Of a DNA stretch of 5,216 nt, positions 1 to 5,216 are shown one piece after another (the first letter of the stretch is position 1; each line of letters starts with the position of its first letter). The stretch is from assembly GCA_020056895.1 (NCBI GenBank), contig JAGVGV010000138.1:1-5216 (forward strand). The letters are read 5' to 3'. The DNA comes from Deltaproteobacteria bacterium (GTDB lineage: Bacteria > Desulfobacterota > Desulfarculia > Adiutricales > JAGVGV01). A program made the position numbers and the translations under genes. Below the pieces are notes generated by a model, which had not been told where the DNA came from, did no database searches, and saw only the letters and a program-made list of their open reading frames with translations.

Positions 1-1
1 C

Positions 2-700
2 GAATCGACCCGGCGCCGGCCCGGCCGGATCAGGCGCTTGGCGCTGATCCTGGCGGCGATGGCGGCGGCTTTTCTTTTTTCCACCATCACTCAGGTGGGG
101 GCCTTACGGTTCGTGAACCCACGCTGTTCCGCTTTCATGCTTTGGTCCTTCGTGGAGGACGGCCGGGGGCCCCTGTGGGTTCGGTGGCGGGACCTGGACG
201 GCATTTCCCCGCACCTGGCTCAGGCCGTGCTGGCGGCCGAAGATCAACGGTTTTTCGATCACGAAGGGTTTGATTGGGTGGAGATCGAGAAAGCGCTGGA
301 CCAGGCCCAAAAAGGAAAAAAACCAAGGGGCGCCAGCACCATATCCATGCAGACCGCCCGCAATCTGTTCCTGTGGGAGGGCCGGTCCTATATCCGGAAA
401 GGCCTGGAAGCCTGGTACACCGTGGTTCTGGAAACCCTTTTGCCCAAAAGGAGAATCCTGGAAATTTATTTGAACGTGGCCCAGTTCGGTCCGGACCTGT
501 ATGGCGCCGAAGCGGCGGCGCAAAAATACTGGCGCCGGTCTCCGGACCAGCTTACTTCCGACATGGCCGCCCGGCTGGCCGTGGTGCTCCCCGCGCCGTC
601 CAAACGATCGCCCCTGGCTCTTCCCCGGCATCTGATGGCCCGAAAAAGCGTGATCCAGAAACAGATGGGCGGCATGAGCCTGGAAGAATTGAAGGATTGA
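2..700 (+). CDS. mtgA: Monofunctional biosynthetic peptidoglycan glycosyltransferase (GT51), 5'-partial
   Basis: This enzyme polymerises lipid II into glycan strands at the outer face of the inner membrane and has no transpeptidase domain. Numbering from the TTG at 38 as residue 1: a hydrophobic segment at about 1-24 is the membrane anchor. The GT51 domain follows, with motif 1 AAEDQRFFDHEGFDW (66-80; E68 is the expected catalytic Glu), motif 2 GASTISMQTARNLFL (98-112), and motif 3 KRRILEIYLNVAQFG (137-151; E142 sits where class A PBPs carry a second active-site Glu), then GAEAAAQKYW. The C-terminus after LPAPSKRSP is short, as is usual for MtgA. The frame stays open to the left edge and encodes an Arg-rich stretch (RRRPGRIRR) just before the anchor. 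This is typical of a cytoplasmic N-terminus, so I infer that the true start lies before the window and that TTG 38 is not the start. The stop is TGA at 698-700. The gene is convergent with ftsY. The family assignment is firm; the N-terminus is unresolved. Confidence 0.95.
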   Translation, partial: ESTRRRPGRIRRLALILAAMAAAFLFSTITQVGALRFVNPRCSAFMLWSFVEDGRGPLWVRWRDLDGISPHLAQAVLAAEDQRFFDHEGFDWVEIEKALDQAQKGKKPRGASTISMQTARNLFLWEGRSYIRKGLEAWYTVVLETLLPKRRILEIYLNVAQFGPDLYGAEAAAQKYWRRSPDQLTSDMAARLAVVLPAPSKRSPLALPRHLMARKSVIQKQMGGMSLEELKD

Positions 701-728
701 CGGCAGGGGGCGATCAACCAAGACCATT

Positions 729-748
729 GAGGCGAGAGCCGCCTCGCC
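729..748. terminator. GC-rich hairpin in convergent mtgA/ftsY gap (possible bidirectional terminator)
   Basis: The 66-bp gap between the two convergent stop codons contains two mutually exclusive 6-bp stems. GAGGCG (729-734) can pair with CGCCTC (740-745) over a 5-nt loop, and GGCGAG (731-736) can pair with CTCGCC (743-748) over a 6-nt loop. Neither strand has a clear T-run after the stem, so this is not a canonical intrinsic terminator. Its position, 29 bp after the mtgA stop and about 19 bp after the ftsY stop, is where a shared terminator would be expected. The stem is seen directly; a termination role is inferred. Confidence 0.35.
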
Positions 749-766
749 CCCATCGGTTCCCCCCGC

Positions 767-2167
767 TCATCCGATCCCGTTATCCTGGCCGAACAGGGCT
801 TCCACGAAGGCGTCCGGTTCGAAATCCCTTAAATCGTCCATCCGTTCGCCAATGCCGATGTACCGGATGGGCAGGCCCAGTTCGTGGCAGATGGCCACCA
901 ATATGCCGCCTTTGGCCGTGCCGTCCAGCTTGGTCATGGCCAAGTGGGTGATGGACACTGCTTCGTGGAAAAGTTTGGCCTGGCTGACCGCGTTCTGGCC
1001 CGTGGTGGCGTCCAGCACCAGCAAAACCTCGTGAGGCGCCCCGGGCATTTCCCGGTCGGCCACTCGGCGGATTTTTTTCAGCTCTTCCATCAGGTTGACC
1101 TTGGTGTGAAGCCGGCCGGCGGTGTCCACGAGCATGATATCCGTGTCCCGGGCCCGAGCCGCGCCAATGGCGTCAAACACCACCGCCGCCGGGTCCGATC
1201 CGGTTTTCTGCTTCACGATCTCGGCCCCCACCCGTTCGCTCCAGATGGTCAGCTGCTCGACGGCCGCGGCTCGGAAGGTGTCGCCGGCCGCCACCATCAC
1301 CTTTTTGCCGTCCTCCACGAACCGCCGCGCCAGCTTGGCGATGGTGGTGGTTTTCCCAACACCGTTGACGCCCACCACCATGATCACGTGGGGCTTCACG
1401 TTTTCGTCGAACCGGACCCGGGGCAGGCTGACGATCCGCCGGATTTCTTCCCGCAATACTTCTTTCAGCTTGTCCGCCGAAGACAACTCGTGCCGCGACA
1501 CCTTTTCGCTGATGATCTTCATCAACCGGGTGGTGGTGGCCACGCCCAGGTCCGAGGTGATCAGAATCTCCTCGAGTTCCTCCAGCACCCCCTCGTCGAT
1601 CTGGCGAACGCCCCGAAGCAGGTGGTCCACGCGGGTGTTGAGCACCGCCCGGGTTTTGGCCAGGCCTTCCTTAAGCCGCTCAAAAAGGCTTTTTTTCTTT
1701 TGGGGTTCCGGTTCCGGCTCAGGCTCGGGCTCGGGTTCGACCATTTCTTCGGCTTCGAAGGCCTCATCCCCGGCCTCTTCGTCTCCGGGTTCCTCCTCTT
1801 CGAACTCGGGCTCCTCTTCTTCGGCTTCGGCTTCCGGTTCGGCCGAAGGCGCCGCGTCGGCCTTGGGTTCGGGCAAATAGTCCGCTACCTGGAATTCGGC
1901 GGTGTGTTGGGGCACGGCGGGTTCGCGCCGGTCGGAGGCGAGGGGGGCCTCGACATCCACATCCACGGCCGGAGCGTCAAACGCGAAGGTTTCCAGTGCG
2001 ACGGGTTCGATTTCGTCCAGGGAAATACCGTCCACGGTCAGATTCAGGCCGTCCGCGGTCAGGGACCCTGCTTCGGGGCCATCCGGAACCGGAGGCGTTT
2101 CCTTTATCGGCTCCTGGGGCGTTTTGTCTTCGGGCTTCTTTTTATCCCGCTTGAACCATCGGAACAT
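767..2167 (-). CDS. ftsY: Signal recognition particle receptor FtsY (SRP GTPase)
   Basis: FtsY is the membrane-associated receptor that binds Ffh-SRP with its ribosome-nascent chain and hands it to SecYEG; GTP is hydrolysed in the Ffh-FtsY heterodimer. The protein is 466 aa and complete. The basic amphipathic start MFRWFKRDKKK resembles a membrane-targeting segment. A long acidic A domain follows (about 12-156) and ends in six Glu-Pro repeats (144-155). The N domain helical bundle begins at KKKSLFERLKEGLAKTR (157-173). The G domain has the P-loop GVNGVGKTT (266-274), DTFRAAAVEQL (296-306, SRP-type insertion box), DTAGR (348-352), TKLDGTAKGG (412-421), and the closing GIGERMDDLRDFEP (438-451), so all GTPase motifs are intact. 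The ATG at 2167 is preferred because it supplies the basic N-terminus and the next Met is residue 142. It starts within the 3' end of smc (26-bp overlap), which suggests cotranscription and translational coupling. The stop is TGA at 769-767. Confidence 0.98.
   Translation of the reverse strand: MFRWFKRDKKKPEDKTPQEPIKETPPVPDGPEAGSLTADGLNLTVDGISLDEIEPVALETFAFDAPAVDVDVEAPLASDRREPAVPQHTAEFQVADYLPEPKADAAPSAEPEAEAEEEEPEFEEEEPGDEEAGDEAFEAEEMVEPEPEPEPEPEPQKKKSLFERLKEGLAKTRAVLNTRVDHLLRGVRQIDEGVLEELEEILITSDLGVATTTRLMKIISEKVSRHELSSADKLKEVLREEIRRIVSLPRVRFDENVKPHVIMVVGVNGVGKTTTIAKLARRFVEDGKKVMVAAGDTFRAAAVEQLTIWSERVGAEIVKQKTGSDPAAVVFDAIGAARARDTDIMLVDTAGRLHTKVNLMEELKKIRRVADREMPGAPHEVLLVLDATTGQNAVSQAKLFHEAVSITHLAMTKLDGTAKGGILVAICHELGLPIRYIGIGERMDDLRDFEPDAFVEALFGQDNGIG
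1703..1738 (-). repeat. Six tandem Glu-Pro codon pairs in the FtsY A domain
   Basis: Residues 144-155 of FtsY are six consecutive Glu-Pro dipeptides, encoded by a degenerate 6-bp tandem repeat (GAR CCN). They close an acidic low-complexity tract that begins near residue 109 and directly precede the Lys-rich junction with the N domain. The run is likely an extended, disordered linker. Codons vary between units (GAA/GAG, CCG/CCC/CCT), so this is not a perfect microsatellite. Confidence 0.85.
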
Positions 2168-5100
2168 GTTCTTCCAGTGCCTCGAGTTCGGAAAGATTCA
2201 CGCTGACCATCTTGGAAACGCCCGGTTCTTCCATGGTAACGCCGTATAACGTTTCGGATATCTGCATGGTGCGCTTGTTGTGGGTGACCATGATGATCTG
2301 GGACGATTGGCCCAGCTTTTTCAACAGCCGGTTGAACCGGTCGATGTTGGCTTCGTCCAGGGGGGCGTCCGTTTCGTCCAGCATGCAAAAAGGGCTGGGT
2401 TTGATCAGATACAGGGCGAAAATGAGCGCCAGGGCCACCAGGGCTTTTTCACCGCCGGAAAGAAGACTCATGACCGTGAGTTTTTTGCCGGGCGGATGCA
2501 CGTGGATTTCCACGCCGGAATCGAGGATGTCGTTTTCATCCGTCAGCGACAGCCATGCTTCGCCGCCCTCGAACAGCAACGGGAAGATTTCCCGAAGTTT
2601 CTGGTCCACGGCCTCGAAGGTGCTTTTGAACCGGATCCGGCAGGTCCGGTTGATTTTGTGGATGGAATCCTTGAGGTTGGCGATGGCCCGTTCCAGATCG
2701 TCGTACTGGTCGCGATAGAACTGATACCGCTCCATCAAGGCGTCGTGCTCGCCGATGGCGGTCAGGTTCACTTCGCCCAGGGCCGCTATTTTTTCCTTGG
2801 CGTCCTTGCGGGTCCGGCCGGCCTTTTCGGGATCGAAATCACCGGGCAGGGGGGGCCGGTCCGCTTCGGGCAGATCGGTCAGATCGAGTTCGTAATCGTT
2901 CTGGATCCGGGTGAACAGATCGCGGCGCCGGAAATCGATTTCCTGAAGGTCCAGTTCCAGCTTTCTAAGCCGCTCCTGGGTTTGTTCCCGTTCCCGGCGG
3001 GCGGCCCTGGTTTCGTTTTCCAGTTCGTTGGCCCGAATCCGGCTTTGGTCCAGCACCTTTTTCGCCTGATCCAGGGCGGCTCGGGCGGCCTCGATCCGGC
3101 CGTCGTACCCTTCCAGATTCCGGCCGATGGCTTCCCGCCGAAGGTCCATTTCGGCCACCGAGGCCTTGGCTTCCCCGATCTCCCGTTCCTTGGCCACGGT
3201 CTGGTTCTGAGTATCGGCCAGCCAGGCGGCCAGCCGGTCGTGTTCCCGCCGCGCCGTGGCCAGCCGTTCTTCCAGCGAATTGAGTTCGAGCGACGCGGCC
3301 TGGCCCCGCTCCCGAACCGTTTCCAATTCCCGGGCCAGCACCCGGACCTCTTCTTCGGCGGCTTCGATTTCGGAATCCAGGTCGAAATTTTCGTTTTCCA
3401 GTTCTTCCTGGCGGATCAGAGCCGCTTCCCGTTCCGCTTCCAGTTTCTGGACCAGGGCGGCATGGTTTTCCAGCGCCCGGGCCATGCGGCTCCGGCGGTT
3501 TTCAATCTCTTTGCGCCTGGCCGAAACCGCCGAAAGCTCTTTTTCGGTTTCGATCCGCCGCCGTTGGACCACCCGGTCTTCTTCTTCGAGGGACCGTAAG
3601 TGTTCGGACCGTTCGTCGGCCGCGTCCCGGGCCTGCTGAACCAAAAGGGCCAGGCGGTCCTTTTCGTCTTCCAACGCCGCCGCCTGGTCGCGAAGCCGTT
3701 CCATTTCGCGGAGCCGTTGGAGGGGACCGGCCTCCCCGGCCTTCCGGCCGCCGCCCACCATCAGGCCGTCCGCGCCGAAATAATCCCCTTCCCGGGTCAG
3801 GACCGAACGGCCTTGTCCGGCCAGAGCCAGGCCTTGATCGAGGGTATCGGCCAGAACAGGATCGCCGATCAAGGTTCGGGTGAGGTCCGGAACGGTCCCG
3901 GCGGCCGCCCTATCCGCCAGAACAAAGCCGCACCGGCCCAGTTTTTTTTCCTTAAGGAAAGCGATGGCCCGGCCGACCGCATCCTTGTTGGCCGCCGCCA
4001 AAAACCCCAGCCGTTCCCCCAAGGCCGCTTCCAGGGCGGCTTCGTACCCTTCGGGGACACGAACGTATTCCGCCACCGGCCCCAAAAGGCCGGCCGACCG
4101 GAACCCGGGATCGGCCATCAGGGCTTTCACGCCGTCGGAATACCCCGCGTACTGAGCGCGGATGTCTTCCAGGGCCGACAGGCGGGAACCGGTTTTGTTC
4201 AGGTCCGATTCAATCCGCCGTTCCTCGCGGCTCAAACGTTCGGCCTCTTCGCGAAGAGTTTCTCGTTCCCGGCGAGTTTCCGATGCCCGGCCCCGGATTT
4301 CGTCCAACAGCTCTTCGGAATCATCCCGGTCCCGGGTGAGCCGCAGGATGGTCTCGTCGAGCCCCCCCGCTTCTTCGGCCAGGGATTCCCCTTCGGCCAG
4401 GATTTCGTCCCGCTGATCCTCGTGGCTCTGGGCCTGGCGGTCGTGGCCGGCCAGAATTTCCTGGATCCGGGCGGTTTCCCGGATCAGCTGGGACCGCCGC
4501 TGGGCCAGGTCCGTCCGCGCCCGGTCCGATTGGTCGTATTCGTCCTTGATGTCCTTGAATTCGGCTCGAAGCGCTTCCCGATGAGCTTTTTTTTCGGCCA
4601 GAACCGACCCGCCCGAAGCCATTTCCTCCTGAAGACGGTCCAGGTCGGCCATGTGGGCCTGTTTCTGACCGGCCAGCCGTTCCAGTTCCCCGGCCAGGCG
4701 TTCCTGGCGGATTCGGTCGGCGTCCATCCGCTGATGAAGGTAATCGTCCTCGCGTTTCAGGCCGTCATATTCATTTTGAAGCTGGTACAGGGCCGCATTC
4801 CGGTCGTCCGCGTCTTTTTCCCGGGCCAGAATAGCCAGCCGGGACTCTTCCAGATCGATCTCCAGGCGGTCCAGGCCGGTCAACAACCCGGTCAGCCGGG
4901 TTTCGTCCCGAGCCTTTTCCGCCAAACGGTCGGTCTGGCGTTCGGCCAGAAGCCCATCCTCCCACCGGGCCAGGGCCAGGTCCAAAGACCGGAGTTCGGC
5001 CTGGAGTTCCTTGTACCGCGCGGCTTTTCCCGCCGCTCGGGTCAAGACGTTGATCTGGCGCTTGGTTTCGGCCATAACCGCCGAAATGTGGGTGAGGTTC

Positions 5101-5216
5101 TGCAGAGTGGATTCGATCTTCCGCTCGGCTTCTTTTTTTTGGGCCTTGTACCGGGTAATGCCGGCGGCTTCGTCGATCAAGGCGCGGCGGTCTTCGGGCC
5201 GGGCGTCCACCAGAGC
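2142..5216 (-). CDS. smc: Chromosome segregation ATPase SMC, N-terminus cut by window edge
   Basis: SMC is the ATPase core of the SMC-ScpAB condensin; it compacts the nucleoid and helps segregate origins. The window holds 1024 codons ending at TAA 2144-2142. Roughly 140 N-terminal residues, including Walker A, lie past the right edge. Counting the codon at 5216 as residue 1, the protein opens with the conserved end of the N-terminal head lobe, ARPEDRRALIDEAAGITRYK (5-24). A long coiled coil (about 27-347), the hinge (GLLGPVAEYVRVPEGYE, 376-392, to LMVGGG, 485-490), a returning coiled coil (about 497-800), and the C-terminal head follow. The head carries LGEVNLTAI (813-821), the ABC signature LLSGGEKALVALALIFA (918-934), Walker B and D-loop FCMLDETDAPLDEAN (943-957), and the H-switch MVTHNK (976-981). 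The two coil arms are about equal in length, as the fold requires. The hinge looks short between about residues 433 and 448. The final tail (LSELEALEEHVPMVQAG) overlaps ftsY. The GTG at 5210 is an internal Val codon, not a start. Confidence 0.97.
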   Translation of the reverse strand, partial: ALVDARPEDRRALIDEAAGITRYKAQKKEAERKIESTLQNLTHISAVMAETKRQINVLTRAAGKAARYKELQAELRSLDLALARWEDGLLAERQTDRLAEKARDETRLTGLLTGLDRLEIDLEESRLAILAREKDADDRNAALYQLQNEYDGLKREDDYLHQRMDADRIRQERLAGELERLAGQKQAHMADLDRLQEEMASGGSVLAEKKAHREALRAEFKDIKDEYDQSDRARTDLAQRRSQLIRETARIQEILAGHDRQAQSHEDQRDEILAEGESLAEEAGGLDETILRLTRDRDDSEELLDEIRGRASETRRERETLREEAERLSREERRIESDLNKTGSRLSALEDIRAQYAGYSDGVKALMADPGFRSAGLLGPVAEYVRVPEGYEAALEAALGERLGFLAAANKDAVGRAIAFLKEKKLGRCGFVLADRAAAGTVPDLTRTLIGDPVLADTLDQGLALAGQGRSVLTREGDYFGADGLMVGGGRKAGEAGPLQRLREMERLRDQAAALEDEKDRLALLVQQARDAADERSEHLRSLEEEDRVVQRRRIETEKELSAVSARRKEIENRRSRMARALENHAALVQKLEAEREAALIRQEELENENFDLDSEIEAAEEEVRVLARELETVRERGQAASLELNSLEERLATARREHDRLAAWLADTQNQTVAKEREIGEAKASVAEMDLRREAIGRNLEGYDGRIEAARAALDQAKKVLDQSRIRANELENETRAARREREQTQERLRKLELDLQEIDFRRRDLFTRIQNDYELDLTDLPEADRPPLPGDFDPEKAGRTRKDAKEKIAALGEVNLTAIGEHDALMERYQFYRDQYDDLERAIANLKDSIHKINRTCRIRFKSTFEAVDQKLREIFPLLFEGGEAWLSLTDENDILDSGVEIHVHPPGKKLTVMSLLSGGEKALVALALIFALYLIKPSPFCMLDETDAPLDEANIDRFNRLLKKLGQSSQIIMVTHNKRTMQISETLYGVTMEEPGVSKMVSVNLSELEALEEHVPMVQAG
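2168..2183 (-). promoter_or_regulatory. Ribosome binding site of ftsY, inside the smc 3' end
   Basis: Upstream of the ftsY ATG the - strand offers GGAAG at 2175-2171, only 3 nt from the start, and GAGG at 2183-2180, 12 nt from the start. Neither has ideal spacing. Both lie inside smc codons for its last residues (LEALEEH). The mediocre spacing, together with the overlapping smc stop, suggests that ftsY initiation relies partly on ribosomes finishing smc. The motifs are seen; coupling is inferred. Confidence 0.4.

Noticed and set aside
38..40. TTG as the translation start of mtgA
   Set aside because: The frame is open upstream to the window edge and encodes an Arg-rich segment expected before the membrane anchor. 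No clear Shine-Dalgarno sequence precedes the TTG.
104..727. - strand open frame (207 codons) opposite mtgA
   Set aside because: The MtgA motifs on the + strand are unambiguous, and the antisense product has no recognisable family features.
1691..1697. A7 tract in ftsY (codons for KKK S) as a programmed frameshift site
   Set aside because: The run falls as G AAA AAA A relative to the reading frame, which is not the X_XXY_YYZ phase needed for tandem -1 slippage.
884..2206. Long + strand open frame (440 codons) opposite ftsY
   Set aside because: It lies antisense to intact ftsY. Its translation is rich in Gly, Phe, His and Arg, with no recognisable domain, which is typical of the shadow frame of a GC-rich gene.
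2280..3599. Long + strand open frame (439 codons) opposite smc
   Set aside because: It is antisense to the SMC coiled-coil and head codons. The composition is biased (Gln, Phe, Gly, Pro) with no motifs, so it is a shadow of codon bias.
1..5216. A novel defence, mobile or biosynthetic system
   Set aside because: Nearly all of the sequence is explained by three conserved housekeeping genes. There are no direct-repeat arrays, terminal inverted repeats, integrase or transposase remnants, tRNA genes or unexplained intergenic DNA.

Overview
The window is GC-rich and almost fully coding. It holds three recognisable housekeeping genes and no sign of mobile DNA, CRISPR arrays or RNA genes. On the + strand, positions 2-700 encode the end-truncated gene for a monofunctional peptidoglycan glycosyltransferase (mtgA); its first codons lie before the window. 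On the - strand, and convergent with mtgA, lie the SRP receptor gene ftsY (767-2167) and, upstream of it in transcription order, smc (2142-5216). smc is cut by the right edge, so the Walker A part of its N-terminal head is missing. The only non-coding stretch is the 66-bp convergent gap at 701-766, which contains a GC-rich hairpin.

The presence of MtgA points to a Gram-negative, peptidoglycan-bearing bacterium. An smc-ftsY pair with a long acidic FtsY A domain, in a GC-rich genome and next to mtgA, would fit a deltaproteobacterial / Desulfobacterota-type organism. That placement is inference from gene order and protein style, not from a search.

smc and ftsY share 26 bp: ftsY starts inside the last codons of smc. 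They are therefore almost certainly cotranscribed and probably translationally coupled. SMC compacts and segregates the chromosome, FtsY docks ribosome-SRP complexes at the membrane, and MtgA polymerises glycan strands in the periplasm. They share a growth and cell-cycle setting but not a pathway, and mtgA belongs to a different transcription unit.

I see no convincing previously undescribed system here. The points most worth a second look are an SMC hinge that appears about 30 residues shorter than usual in its second half, the smc/ftsY overlap, the repetitive acidic FtsY N-terminus, and several in-phase A7-A8 tracts in the coding strands.
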